Positions 37,120 to 46,700 of a stretch of DNA of 64,000 nucleotides are shown here, one piece after another. The DNA is from Metallibacterium scheffleri (GTDB lineage Bacteria > Pseudomonadota > Gammaproteobacteria > Xanthomonadales > Rhodanobacteraceae): the NCBI RefSeq assembly GCF_002077135.1, contig NZ_LDOS01000001.1:914001-978000 (forward strand). The letters run 5' to 3'. Position numbers and translations under genes: made by a program. Positions within the stretch are counted from its first letter, which is position 1. Each line of letters opens with the position of its first letter. Under the pieces are notes generated by a model, which was given only the letters and a program-made list of their open reading frames with translations, did no database searches and was not told the DNA's origin.

Positions 37120-37800
37120 ATGAGTGAGCAAAACCTTCTTGTCCGCCGTCTCGGACGCCGTCCCTATGCGCCGGTGTGGCATGCCATGCGCGCGTTCACC
37201 GATGCACGCGGGCCCGCCAGCACGGACGAACTGTGGGTGTTGCAGCACGAGCCGGTGTTCACCCTCGGGCAGGCCGGGCGCATGGAGCATGTGCTGGCAC
37301 CGGGCGAGATCCCGGTGATCGCGGTCGAACGCGGCGGCCAGGTGACTTACCACGGCCCCGGACAAATCGTCGCTTATCCGCTGCTGGATCTGCGCCGTCT
37401 CGGCATCGGCGTGCGCGAGCTGGTGCAGCGCATCGAGCAAGCCATCATCGATACCCTGGACACCTGGAACATCTACGCCGCGCGCCGCGCCGGCGCGCCC
37501 GGGGTGTACGTGGCCGATGCCAAAATCGGCGCGCTGGGCCTGCGCGTGCGCCGCGGCTGCACGTTTCACGGCCTGGCGTTCAACGTCGCCATGGACCTGG
37601 AACCGTTCCGGCGCATCAACCCCTGCGGTTATGCCGGCCTGGCGGTGACCCAGGTAGCCGATCTGGGCGGTCCCGGTTCGATCGAAGCAGTCGAGGATGT
37701 ATTGATCGAGCAACTAGGCCACCAGTTTGGCTTGCGTCCGTGCGCGGCCTCCCCCATCCTGCCCGAGCCGGCCATCGCGCCGGAATCTGTCGAGCCATGA
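37120..37800 (+). CDS. lipB: Octanoyl-ACP:protein octanoyltransferase LipB
   Basis: A 226-residue enzyme that moves octanoyl from ACP to lipoyl domains. The family signature [20 protein letters not shown] is complete, the catalytic Lys is in [15 protein letters not shown] and the catalytic Cys in [18 protein letters not shown]. The ATG at 37120 ([16 protein letters not shown]) fits the family N terminus. Its stop overlaps the lipA start, so the octanoyl transfer and sulphur insertion steps are coupled. Confidence 0.96.
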   Translation: MSEQNLLVRRLGRRPYAPVWHAMRAFTDARGPASTDELWVLQHEPVFTLGQAGRMEHVLAPGEIPVIAVERGGQVTYHGPGQIVAYPLLDLRRLGIGVRELVQRIEQAIIDTLDTWNIYAARRAGAPGVYVADAKIGALGLRVRRGCTFHGLAFNVAMDLEPFRRINPCGYAGLAVTQVADLGGPGSIEAVEDVLIEQLGHQFGLRPCAASPILPEPAIAPESVEP

Positions 37801-38786
37801 ACGAAAAAATCATCCCCGTGCGCGTCGAATCCGGCCTGGTCGAAGGCCAGGCCCTGATCGGCGCGGACAAGATCGCCGCCAACCGTGCCGCGTTCGCGCC
37901 CGCGCAGACGCTGCGCAAACCGGCGTGGATCCGCGTGCGCCTGCCGCAAGGCAACGCCGTGCAGCGGCTCAAGTCGCGCCTGCGCGCGAGCGCGCTGGTG
38001 ACGGTGTGCGAGGAAGCCTCGTGCCCCAACATCCACGAGTGCTTCAACAAGGGCACGGCCACCTTCATGGTTCTCGGCGAGGTGTGTACGCGACGCTGCT
38101 CGTTCTGCGATGTCGCCCACGGCCGCCCGAAACCGCCGGACGCACAGGAGCCGGCGCGTCTGGCCGCCAGCATCGCCGACATGGGTCTGCGCTACGTGGT
38201 GATCACCTCGGTCGATCGCGATGACCTGCCGGATGGTGGCGCCGCGCACTTCGCCGCCTGCATCCGCGCTGCGCGCGCGGCCAGCCCGAGCCTGCAGATC
38301 GAGATCCTGACCCCGGATTTCCGTGGCAAGGGGCGCATGCAACGCGCGCTGGCGGCATTGGCCGAGGCGCCGCCGGACGTGTTCAACCACAACCTCGAGA
38401 CCGTGCCCGATCTGTACCGCGAGGTGCGTCCGGGCGCCGATTACCCGTGGTCGCTGGACCTGCTCAGGCAGTTCAAGGCGCAGCATCCGGACATCCCGAC
38501 CAAGAGCGGGATCATGCTGGGACTGGGTGAAACCCGCGCGCAGGTGCTCGGCACGCTGGCGGATTTACGCCTGCATGACGTGGACATGGTCACCATTGGC
38601 CAGTACCTGCAGCCATCGCCGCACCATCACCCGGTGCTGCGCTACTGGACGCCGGACGAGTTCAACGATTTGCACGAAGCCGGCATGGCGCTGGGCTTCA
38701 AACATGTCGCCAGCGGGCCGCTGGTGCGTTCTTCCTATCACGCCGACGCGCAGGCCCATGCCGCCGGCTATCACGAGGCCGACTGA
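37797..38786 (+). CDS. lipA: Lipoyl synthase LipA
   Basis: A 329-residue radical SAM enzyme that inserts two sulphurs into octanoyl-protein. The ATG at 37797 overlaps the lipB stop. The auxiliary cluster ligands are in [13 protein letters not shown] and the radical SAM cluster in [13 protein letters not shown] (CxxxCxxC). [33 protein letters not shown] and the closing Ser in [11 protein letters not shown] (auxiliary cluster ligand) are all conserved. Functionally certain. Confidence 0.97.
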   Translation: MNEKIIPVRVESGLVEGQALIGADKIAANRAAFAPAQTLRKPAWIRVRLPQGNAVQRLKSRLRASALVTVCEEASCPNIHECFNKGTATFMVLGEVCTRRCSFCDVAHGRPKPPDAQEPARLAASIADMGLRYVVITSVDRDDLPDGGAAHFAACIRAARAASPSLQIEILTPDFRGKGRMQRALAALAEAPPDVFNHNLETVPDLYREVRPGADYPWSLDLLRQFKAQHPDIPTKSGIMLGLGETRAQVLGTLADLRLHDVDMVTIGQYLQPSPHHHPVLRYWTPDEFNDLHEAGMALGFKHVASGPLVRSSYHADAQAHAAGYHEAD

Positions 38787-38789
38787 CCC

Positions 38790-41126
38790 ATGCCGAGCAT
38801 CCGGCGCTTGCTGCCCACCCTGCTGGGCCTGAGTTTCACCCTGTTCGCGGCGGTACCGGCCCTGGCCGTTCCCGTGCCCGCCAGCAGCGCTGCACCCATT
38901 CCGGCGGCGGTCACGTCCACGGCATGCAAGTTGCCTGTGCGCGCGCATCAGGGCATGGGCGCATTGCGCCCGCTGCGGCCCAACGCGACGCAGAGCGAGG
39001 TCACCCAGCTCACCGCGCGCCTGCTCACGCGCTACTCGTATGAAGCGCTGCCGCTGGATGCCAGCATGGCGCAGCGCGTGTTCAAGGGCTATATCGACGC
39101 GCTCGATCCGGACAAGCTGTTCTACACCGCGCAGGATCTGGCCAGCTTCAAGCCGATCGAGGGCCACCTCGACGCTGCCATCTGGAGCGGCGACCTCAGC
39201 GGCCCGTTCACCATGTTCAATGTCTACGAGAAGAGCGTCGCCGCGCGTGTGGCCTACGCCGAGGCGCTGATCAAGAAAGGCGGCTTCGATTTCAACACCC
39301 ATGCCAGCTACGAAATCGACCGCGAGCACGCACCCTGGGCCGCCGATACCGCCGCGCTGGATACGATCTGGCGCGAGCGCGTGATGAACGACTGGCTGCG
39401 CCTGAAGCTGGCCGGCAAGAACGACGCCGACATCCGCACGGTGCTGGACAAGCGCTACCAGAACTACCTCGACAGCCTGCGCGAGCTGGACAGCGAGGAT
39501 GTGTTCTCGATGTTCCTCAACGCCTACGCGATGGCCAACGATCCGCACACCAATTATTTCGGTCCGCGTGCCAGCGAAAACTTCGACATCTCCATGAACC
39601 TGTCGCTGGATGGCATCGGCGCCGAATTGGAGCGGCGAGGCGACTACACCACCATCCGTCAGGTTCTGCCCGGCGGTCCGGCTTCGCGTTCACCCCTGCA
39701 GGTGGGTGACCGCATTGTCGGTGTCGGGCAGGGCAGCGCGTGCCCGATGGTCGATGTGGTCGGCTGGCGCCTGGACGACGTGGTCGCGCTGATCCGCGGC
39801 AAGAAGGACACCACCGTGCGCCTCGAGATCATTCCAGGCGACGCGGGCCCTGATGCCAGGCACGAGATTCTCAGCCTGGTGCGCAAGAAGGTGACCCTGA
39901 AGGAACAGGCTGCCAAGAAATCCATCATCACCGTGCACGATCGCGGTCACGCGTATCGCATCGGCGTGATCTCGCTGCCTGCGTTCTACGAGGACTTCGC
40001 CGCGCGCCGCCGCGGCGATCCCGACTACCGCAGCGCCACGCGCGATGTGGCCAAGTTGCTGGTCGAGCTGAAAAAGGACAAGGTCGATGGCGTGGTCATG
40101 GACCTGCGCAACAACGGCGGCGGCTCGCTGACCGAGGCCATCGAGTTGTCCGGTTTGTTTGTCGGCAAGGGTCCGATCGTGCAGGTGCGCGACAGCAACG
40201 GCCAGATCGAGGAGCAGGACAGCAAAGAAACGCGACTGTGGAACGGACCGCTGGCGGTGCTGGTCAACCGCGCTTCTGCCTCGGCCTCGGAAATCTTCGC
40301 CGCGGCGATGCAGGACTATGGCCGCGCGCTGATCATCGGCGAGAATACCTACGGCAAGGGCACGGTGCAGAACCTGGTCAATCTCGATCGCATGGCCGAC
40401 CAGCCCAAGGCCAAGCTCGGCGATCTGCACATGACCATCGCCGAGTTCTTTCGCGTCGACGGTGGTTCCACGCAGCTCAAGGGCGTGACCCCGAACATCG
40501 TGTTCCCGCAGACCATCAACCCCAAGGATTTCGGCGAGTCCAGCAACCCCAACCCGTTGCCTTGGAGCCAGATCAAGCCGGCCGACTACAAGCCGGTCGC
40601 CGATTTGCAGCCGCTGATTCCGACCTTGCTCACGGAACACGACGCGCGCGTGGCCAAGTCTCCCGCGTGGCAGTTGATGCTTGAGGAGCTGGCCGCGGTG
40701 CGCAAGCTTCAGGCGGAAAAGACCATCTCGCTGAACTACGCCGTGCGCGAGCGCGAACGCAAGGCGCAGGATGCGCTGCAGGATCAGTTCCGCGCGCGCG
40801 ATAAGGCCATCGAAGCTGCCACCAAGGGGCCGGCGCATGCGGGCACGGTCAGTGCACCGGTGCATGCGGCATCGGCTGCGGTTGCCGAGCCTGCGCACGC
40901 GGCCAGCACCCGCGATGATGGCTTGCAGCCCAACGAGCGTCCGCTGCACGTCGATCTGGCGCGCGAGCGCAAGCGCGACATACCCGACACCATGCTGATC
41001 GAAGCCGCGCACATCCTCGGTGACGAAATCAATCTGCTGCAAGGCAACGCCAAGCTGGCGGCCACCGCGCTACCGCCCGGCGGGCATGTCCCGCCTTTGC
41101 TGGCCGAGGCGCCGCCGCCGCGCTGA
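38790..41126 (+). CDS. prc: Carboxy-terminal (tail-specific) protease Prc
   Basis: A 778-residue periplasmic S41 protease with a signal peptide (LLPTLLGLSFTLFAAVPALA). A helical N-terminal domain is followed by PDZ (GIGAELERRGDYTTIRQVLP, VGDRIVGVGQ) and the protease core: DGVVMDLRNNGGGSLTEAIE, the catalytic Ser in NRASASASEIFAAAMQDY and Lys in GENTYGKGTVQNLV. The C-terminal DUF3340-type region ends in Ala/His-rich linker and DLARERKRDIPDTMLIEAAH. It degrades or processes envelope proteins, including lytic enzymes, which suits its position after the wall genes. It starts three bases after lipA. Confidence 0.95.
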   Translation: MPSIRRLLPTLLGLSFTLFAAVPALAVPVPASSAAPIPAAVTSTACKLPVRAHQGMGALRPLRPNATQSEVTQLTARLLTRYSYEALPLDASMAQRVFKGYIDALDPDKLFYTAQDLASFKPIEGHLDAAIWSGDLSGPFTMFNVYEKSVAARVAYAEALIKKGGFDFNTHASYEIDREHAPWAADTAALDTIWRERVMNDWLRLKLAGKNDADIRTVLDKRYQNYLDSLRELDSEDVFSMFLNAYAMANDPHTNYFGPRASENFDISMNLSLDGIGAELERRGDYTTIRQVLPGGPASRSPLQVGDRIVGVGQGSACPMVDVVGWRLDDVVALIRGKKDTTVRLEIIPGDAGPDARHEILSLVRKKVTLKEQAAKKSIITVHDRGHAYRIGVISLPAFYEDFAARRRGDPDYRSATRDVAKLLVELKKDKVDGVVMDLRNNGGGSLTEAIELSGLFVGKGPIVQVRDSNGQIEEQDSKETRLWNGPLAVLVNRASASASEIFAAAMQDYGRALIIGENTYGKGTVQNLVNLDRMADQPKAKLGDLHMTIAEFFRVDGGSTQLKGVTPNIVFPQTINPKDFGESSNPNPLPWSQIKPADYKPVADLQPLIPTLLTEHDARVAKSPAWQLMLEELAAVRKLQAEKTISLNYAVRERERKAQDALQDQFRARDKAIEAATKGPAHAGTVSAPVHAASAAVAEPAHAASTRDDGLQPNERPLHVDLARERKRDIPDTMLIEAAHILGDEINLLQGNAKLAATALPPGGHVPPLLAEAPPPR

Positions 41127-41150
41127 CTTGATCGTGCCGCCCGCCGCCGC

Positions 41151-41822
41151 TCAGCGCGGCGGATCGGCCATCGGCGTGGCACCGATCAGCACCACGTCGG
41201 CCGGACGCCGCGCGAACAGGCCGACGCTGACCACGCCGGGGATCTGGTTGATCTCGCGCTCCAGCCCCACGGGATCGGTGATGCGCAGCCCGTGCACATC
41301 CAGAATCCAGTTGCCGTTGTCGGTGGTGGTGCCATCGCGCCACACCGGCTGACCGCCCAGTTGCACCAGCGCGCGCGCCACCAGACTGCGCGCCATCGGG
41401 ATCACCTCGACCGGCAATGGGAAGCGGCCCAGCACCTCGACGCGCTTGCTCGGATCGATGATGCACACGAAACGCTGCGCGGCCTCGGCGACGATCTTCT
41501 CGCGCGTCAGCGCTGCGCCGCCGCCCTTGATCAGGCGTCGCCAGGGGTCGCACTCGTCGGCGCCATCCACGTACAGCGGAATCGGACCGACCGCGTTCAG
41601 GTCCAGCACCGGGATGCCGGCCGCGCGCAGCAGCGCGCTGGACTGTTCGGAGCTGGATACCGCGCCCTCGATGCGCGCGCGCATGCGCGCCAGACCCTCG
41701 ATGAAAAAGCGCACCGTCGAGCCGGTGCCGACGCCGACGACGCTGTCGTCCTGCACTTCCTTGAGCGCGGCCTCGGCGGCGGCGCGCTTGCCTGCGTTGG
41801 GATCGGTGGCGGCAGTCGTCAT
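41151..41822 (-). CDS. rpiA: Ribose-5-phosphate isomerase A
   Basis: A 223-residue pentose phosphate enzyme from the ATG at 41822 ([20 protein letters not shown]). Motifs [15 protein letters not shown], the SSEQSSALL segment, [10 protein letters not shown] with catalytic Asp pair, [16 protein letters not shown] and [15 protein letters not shown] are complete. It interconverts ribose 5-phosphate and ribulose 5-phosphate. Its start overlaps the EVE gene by four bases; in E. coli rpiA also sits near ssrS-ygfA. Confidence 0.96.
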   Translation of the reverse strand: MTTAATDPNAGKRAAAEAALKEVQDDSVVGVGTGSTVRFFIEGLARMRARIEGAVSSSEQSSALLRAAGIPVLDLNAVGPIPLYVDGADECDPWRRLIKGGGAALTREKIVAEAAQRFVCIIDPSKRVEVLGRFPLPVEVIPMARSLVARALVQLGGQPVWRDGTTTDNGNWILDVHGLRITDPVGLEREINQIPGVVSVGLFARRPADVVLIGATPMADPPR

Positions 41823-42283
41823 GCGGAGTCCTTCTCGTGGCTGAGGATGATGCGCCATTGCGCGGCGCTGACCGGCAGCACCGACAGGCGGTTGCCGCGG
41901 CGGGTGAGGGCGAAATCGCCCAGACGTGCGTCGGCCTTCAAGGTGTCCAGCGCGATGATCTGGTCAAGCTTGCGCACGAAGCGTACGTCCACCAGCCACC
42001 AACGCGGCGCATCGCGCGGGCTGTCGGGGTCGTAGTGTGGATTGCGCGGCTGGAACTGGCTGGGATCGGGATAGGCGGCGCTGGCGACCTCGGCCAGCCC
42101 GGCCACGCCGGGTACGGCGCAGTTGGAGTGGTAGAACAGCACGCCGTCACCGACGCGCATGCCGTCGCGCATGAAGTTGCGCGCCTGATAATTGCGCACG
42201 CCGTCCCAAGGCTCGCTGCCTTTGCGCGCGAGAGCGTCGATCGAAAACGTCCCGGGTTCGGATTTCATCAGCCAGTAGTGCAT
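41819..42283 (-). CDS. EVE-domain protein (thymocyte nuclear protein 1-like)
   Basis: A 154-residue protein from the ATG at 42283 ([20 protein letters not shown]). [43 protein letters not shown] and [14 protein letters not shown] mark the EVE fold, a PUA-like domain that can bind modified bases. Family proteins are thought to act in RNA or modified-DNA recognition, with no defined pathway here. It overlaps fau at its start and rpiA at its end, so it is part of a tight unit. Confidence 0.88.
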   Translation of the reverse strand: MHYWLMKSEPGTFSIDALARKGSEPWDGVRNYQARNFMRDGMRVGDGVLFYHSNCAVPGVAGLAEVASAAYPDPSQFQPRNPHYDPDSPRDAPRWWLVDVRFVRKLDQIIALDTLKADARLGDFALTRRGNRLSVLPVSAAQWRIILSHEKDSA

Positions 42284-42912
42284 GCCGGATCCTGCGCACA
42301 GAGGATGGTTTCGCGATCGGTCAGCACGGCATCGAGGCGCACGTCCCAGGGCTGCGCCTGCAGGGCCGGATGAGCATGGTCGACTTCCTGGAAAGCATAG
42401 GCCACGCCGCACAACCACGGACGTGCCGGGCGCCGCACACGCTGCAGCATGGCAAAACTGGCATCGTAAAAGCCACCACCGCTGCCGAGGCGCATGCCGC
42501 TGCGCGCGAAGGCCAGCAGTGGTACCAGCACGAGGTCGAGGTGTGCGGGCGACAACAATTCGCTCTCGGCGACATCGGGTTCGGGGATTCCGTAGCGATT
42601 GCCGAGCAGGCTGGCGCCGGTCTGCCAACGCGCGAAGCGCAGGCTGCGGCCACGTCCCAGCACCGGCAGCAGATAGTCGATACCGCGCGCGCGGCACAGC
42701 CCCGGCACTTCGTGCAAAGGCAGCTCGCCGGTACAGGCAAAATAGCCGGCCAGCGTTTGCGTGGATTCCAGGATCGGCAGCAACGCGAGCTGCTGCGCGA
42801 GCGCGTTGCCGGCATCCAGGCGTTGGCGCGCGGGTAGCGCGGCGCGGCGTGCGCGCATGAGATTGCGCAGGGCCTGGCGCGCGTCGGGATTTTCGGTGGG
42901 GATGGAAGGCAA
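42268..42912 (-). CDS. fau: 5-formyltetrahydrofolate cyclo-ligase
   Basis: A 214-residue ATP-dependent enzyme that converts 5-formyl- to 5,10-methenyl-tetrahydrofolate. The likely start is a TTG at 42912, giving an N terminus (ARQALRNLMRARRAALPARQ) that lines up with E. coli YgfA; no earlier ATG exists and the next in frame is at 42858. The nucleotide/folate motif is DLVLVPLLAFARSGMRLGSG followed by GGFYDASFAM. It lies directly downstream of the 6S RNA gene, as in most gammaproteobacteria. The TTG overlaps the end of the RNA region by design or nearly so. Confidence 0.92.
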   Translation of the reverse strand: MPSIPTENPDARQALRNLMRARRAALPARQRLDAGNALAQQLALLPILESTQTLAGYFACTGELPLHEVPGLCRARGIDYLLPVLGRGRSLRFARWQTGASLLGNRYGIPEPDVAESELLSPAHLDLVLVPLLAFARSGMRLGSGGGFYDASFAMLQRVRRPARPWLCGVAYAFQEVDHAHPALQAQPWDVRLDAVLTDRETILCAQDPACTTG

Positions 42913-43108
42913 GGGTGCGTTCTCCGCGGTGCCGGTGCCCGCCAGGCGACCTTGATCCCAGGGATCAGGTGGGAGGGCTCAGGCGACCGTTCAGGCTTTC
43001 CGCGCGTGGCGGACATGCACATAGGGAAGCCATTTTGCCGACCCGGGGTCGTTCAACAGGAGCAAGGCAAATGCTAATAGCGTGCTGTCGGACACCGCAG
43101 GGAACGCG
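42913..43108 (-). ncRNA. ssrS: 6S RNA
   Basis: The 280-base spacer between zapA and fau fits 6S RNA by position and structure. On the minus strand the 5' segment GCGTTCCCTGCGGTG (plus 43093-43107) pairs with the 3' segment CACCGCGGAGAACGC (plus 42917-42931) to close the RNA, with G-U or one mismatch. Internal features include the 3'-side hairpin ACCTGATCCCTGGGATCAAGGT (two halves, plus 42950-42971), matching the CCTTGAACC hairpin of E. coli, and a GCCTGAGCCCTCCC strand. Length near 196 nt is usual. It binds sigma-70 polymerase and lowers transcription in stationary phase. Ends are estimated to within about 5 bases. Confidence 0.87.
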
Positions 43109-43114
43109 GTCGGC

Positions 43115-43123
43115 ATTCTAGCA
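43115..43123 (-). promoter_or_regulatory. Extended -10 promoter of 6S RNA
   Basis: On the minus strand TGC-TAGAAT is an extended -10 element (TGn plus near-consensus TATAAT). It places the start about seven bases downstream, at 43107-43108, exactly where the closing helix of the 6S RNA begins. No good -35 is seen, which is normal for an extended -10. Confidence 0.65.
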
Positions 43124-43193
43124 GTCCGGCCAAACAAAGTCCGGCAGGCTGCTGGCCGTGCCGGCAGGAATTGGGTGTTTTGCCGCGTCGTAT

Positions 43194-43487
43194 TCAGCTA
43201 TCCGGCAATGCTGCTTCGAGTTTGCGCCGCAGCAATCCGAGGCTGTGGGTCAGCTCGCGCTCGCGCTCGGCGTGGCGCTCGCGCAACTGAACCAACTCGT
43301 GCGTCAGGCTCAATGCCGCGAGCACCGCGATGCGATCAAAACCGACGGTGCGCGTCGCACCACGCAGTTCGCGCATTTTCAGATCGAGCAAATTGGCCGC
43401 GGCGGCAAGGCCGGTGCGTTCTTCCTCAGTGCAGCTGACCAGAAACTCGCGGTCGAGCAGGCGGACGGTGACCGGGACAATGCTCAT
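43194..43487 (-). CDS. zapA: Cell division protein ZapA
   Basis: A 97-residue FtsZ-bundling protein. The N terminus MSIVPVTVRLLDREFLVSC and TGLAAAANLLDLKMRELR match the globular head; the C-terminal half (LSLTHELVQLRERHAERERE) is the coiled-coil tail. It promotes Z-ring formation in the cytosol. It is 17 bases after the TIGR02449-like gene and just upstream of ssrS, the classic order. Confidence 0.93.
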   Translation of the reverse strand: MSIVPVTVRLLDREFLVSCTEEERTGLAAAANLLDLKMRELRGATRTVGFDRIAVLAALSLTHELVQLRERHAERERELTHSLGLLRRKLEAALPDS

Positions 43488-43504
43488 CGAACGGTCCTCA
43501 TGCT

Positions 43505-43735
43505 TCAGGCCTGCGGCGGCTGTTCCAGCGCGCGCAGGCGCTGGATCATGGCTTCGATGCGCGTGCGCGCCGTATCGTTGCGCGCGACCAGATTGGCGCG
43601 GTCGCTGGCGAGTTGTTCCTGGCTGTGGCGCAGGCTGCGATTTTCCTCGGCCAGACGCTGTTGTTGCCGCAACGCGCGCTCAACCAGCGCGTGCAGGGAT
43701 TCCAGTTCGGCGCGGATCGGATCGGCGGGTGGCAT
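43505..43735 (-). CDS. Coiled-coil protein of the TIGR02449 type (ZapB-like)
   Basis: A 76-residue protein that is almost wholly one coiled coil (ELESLHALVERALRQQQRLA, EENRSLRHSQEQLASDRANL). It sits right before zapA on the same strand. Pseudomonads and Xanthomonadales have such a gene there, and a division role by partnering ZapA is proposed from position and ZapB-like shape. No catalytic residues. Confidence 0.8.
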   Translation of the reverse strand: MPPADPIRAELESLHALVERALRQQQRLAEENRSLRHSQEQLASDRANLVARNDTARTRIEAMIQRLRALEQPPQA

Positions 43736-43775
43736 GGCGCGACTTTAGCAGGTTGACCGCGGGCGGATGGGACGC

Positions 43776-46700
43776 TCAATCGTGCGCGAGCGCGCGCTGG
43801 GCGCGATGCTGCTGGATGAACGCCAGGCACGCCGGCCCGGGCATCGGTTGCGCGAGCAGATAACCCTGCACTTCGTCGCAATCCTTCTCGCGCAAGTATT
43901 CGAGCTGCTCGGTTGTTTCCACGCCCTCGGCCACCACGTTCAGTCCCAGCGCATGCGCCATCAGCACGATGGTGCTGAGGATGGTTTCGTCATCAACACT
44001 GAGGGTGAGTTTGGAGACGAAGGTCTGATCGATCTTGAGGGTATCCAGCGGCAGGCGCTGCAGGTAGGCCAGTGATGAATAGCCGGTACCGAAGTCGTCG
44101 ATGGCCAGGGTGACGCCGACATTGTTGATGGCCTCCAGAATCGCGCGCGCGCGTTCCGGATCCTGCATCAGCATGCTCTCGGTCAACTCCAGTTCCAGTA
44201 GTTCCGGGGCGATGGCGTGGCGCGCCAGTGTCTCGAACAGGTAATTGCTGATGTCACCGCGCGCGAGCTGTGCCGCGGACAGATTGACCGCCATGGTCAC
44301 GTCCTTGAGTCCAGTTGCGCACCATGTGGCCAGTTCGGCGCAGGCGCGTTCGATCACGAACTCGCCGATGGTGCTGATCAGGCCGATTTCCTCGGCCAGC
44401 GGAATGAACAGCGACGGCGGGATGCTGCCGAACTCCTCGCTGTGCCAGCGCAGCAGTGCCTCGACGCCGGTGATGCGATCTTCGGCCAGGCTCAGCTTGG
44501 GCTGATAGACCAGGTGCAGTTCCTCGCGTTTGAGCGCGCGTTGCAGCGCCGCGATCAGATCGGCGCGCTGGCGCACCTCGGTGTCCAGCGCCTCGGTGTA
44601 GACAGCGAACGTATTGCGGCCGCGTTCCTTGGCGCGGTACATGGCGATATCGGCGTACTTGAGCAGATCGGTGGGCGCCTGGCCGTGCGTCGGATAAAGC
44701 GCGATGCCGATCGACAGCGAAATCTGCGCTTCGCGCCCGTCGCCGAGGTCCATCGGTTCGGTGAACATCTCCAGCAGTTTTTGCGCGATATCCTCGGCAT
44801 CGCTGGTTTGCGCCACGCGCTCCAGCACCACGGTGAACTCGTCGCCGCCGAGACGCGCCACGGTGTCATCGTCGCGCACTCCCGCGCGCAGGCGGCGCCC
44901 GGCCGCCTGCAGCGCGCGGTCGCCGACGTTGTGACCGTGGGCGTCATTGACGTGCTTGAAGCGGTCCAGATCGACGAACAGCACTGCCACCAGGCGCCCC
45001 ATCTGACGTGCGCGCAGAATGGCATCGCCGAGACGTTCGGTGAGCAGGGTGCGATTGGGCAGGCCGGTCAACGGATCGTAGTTGGCGAGATAGTGCAATT
45101 CCTGCTCGGCGCGGCGGCGCGCGGTGACATCGGTGAGCACGGCGACAAAGTGCGTGCGCTGACCATGACCATCGCGGATCTCGTTGATCTCGATGCGGCA
45201 CAGGATGGGCTCGCCATCGCGTTTGCGCTGCCAGAGTTCGCCGTGAAAGTGGCCGCTGCTTTCGAGTTTGGCGCGTACCTGCAGAAATGCCTCGGGTTGG
45301 TCCGGGCTGTCGAGCAGGCTGGATGGTCGCCCGAGGATATCCTGCGCGGTGTATCCGGTCATGCGCGTGAACGCCGGGTTGACCGCAACGAAGTGCATCG
45401 TTGCGTCGGTGACCGCGACCGCCTCACCCATCGAACGCACCACCAGATCCGAGATCGAGAGTTCGCGCGCGCGCGCCAGCTCACTGCTGATGTCGCGCGA
45501 GGTGCCGATGACACGCAGCGGGTGGCCTTCGGCATCGGATTCACTGATCTTGCCGCGCGCGCGAATCCATATCCATTGACCGTCGGCGCCGCGCAGGCGG
45601 TGCTCGGATTCGTAGAACGGCGTGTGCCCGGCGAGATGCTCGGCGAGGTTCTGCTCCAGCTGCGGCAGATCGTCGGGATGCACCGCGTAGCGGCGCCAGT
45701 CCTCGATGGTGAGCACGTCCTCGCGCGGCCCGCCCAGCAAGTGCAGATCTCCCATGCGGCTGAGCACGCCGCGCTGCAAATCCAGTTCCCACAGCGCATC
45801 GCCGGATCCCCATAGCGCCAGCTTCAGGCGCTCCTCGCGCGCGGCACTGTCCAGTCGATAGCGGCGCTCGGTACGGCGCCGGTTCCAGGTCATGCCGATC
45901 AGCAGCAGCACGACACCGCCGGCCAGCAACGCATACAGCGCGCGCATGGCCGGACTGTCCCACCACGGCGGCACGACGCTCAGGGACAAACGCGCGGGCG
46001 GCGCGATCATGGCCCCGGCGCCGGTGCTGGCGGCGACCTCGAAGGTGTAGCGGCCGGCGTCGAGGTCGGCGTAGGACACCCCGCGCGTTGGCGCCGGCGC
46101 GCTCCAGCGGGTGCTGCGGCCGAGCAAACGGTAGCGGTACAGGCCCGCCGCGGGGTGGCGGTAGTCGAGGCTGGCGAAGCGGATGCGCACCGGCTGGCCT
46201 AGCGCCACGCGCAGGCTGCCAGCGCGCGGCGGCACACGCTCGCCCTCGTCACCAACGCGCAGCGCAGTCAACTGCACGTTGTCGGGCGCGTCGGGCTGCT
46301 TGCGCAGAGCCGCGCCGATGGCGAAACCCTCGGGACCGCCAAACGCAATGCTGCCGTCATCCATGCGCGCGCAGGTGCCGGCATTGGATTCCATGCCGTT
46401 GATACCGTCGCGCTGGCCGTAGCGCACGATGCGGCCGCTGGCGGTGTCCAGCGCGGCGATGCCGAGATTGGTGCCAATCCACAGCGTGCCATGGGGTTGC
46501 TCGACCAGGCAGTAGATCACGTTGTCCGGCAATCCCTGGCGCAAGCCATAGTGCTGGAAGCGCGCCTGTCCACCGCGCACGCCCAGCAGGCGATCAAGGC
46601 CGTCACCCGTGCCGACCCACAGCGTGCCGCCGGCGCCGCGCGCCAGGCTGATCACCTCGTTATTGCTGAGGCTGTCGGCTTGTCCTGGCTGGTGGCGGAA

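Noticed and set aside
37176-37796. 536-residue version of LipA starting inside lipB
   Set aside because: The extra N terminus is an Arg-rich shadow of lipB; the ATGA-coupled start at 37797 gives a normal LipA.
43110-43193. Separate small gene before zapA's stop
   Set aside because: Only short frames without ribosome sites; this is the 6S promoter region.
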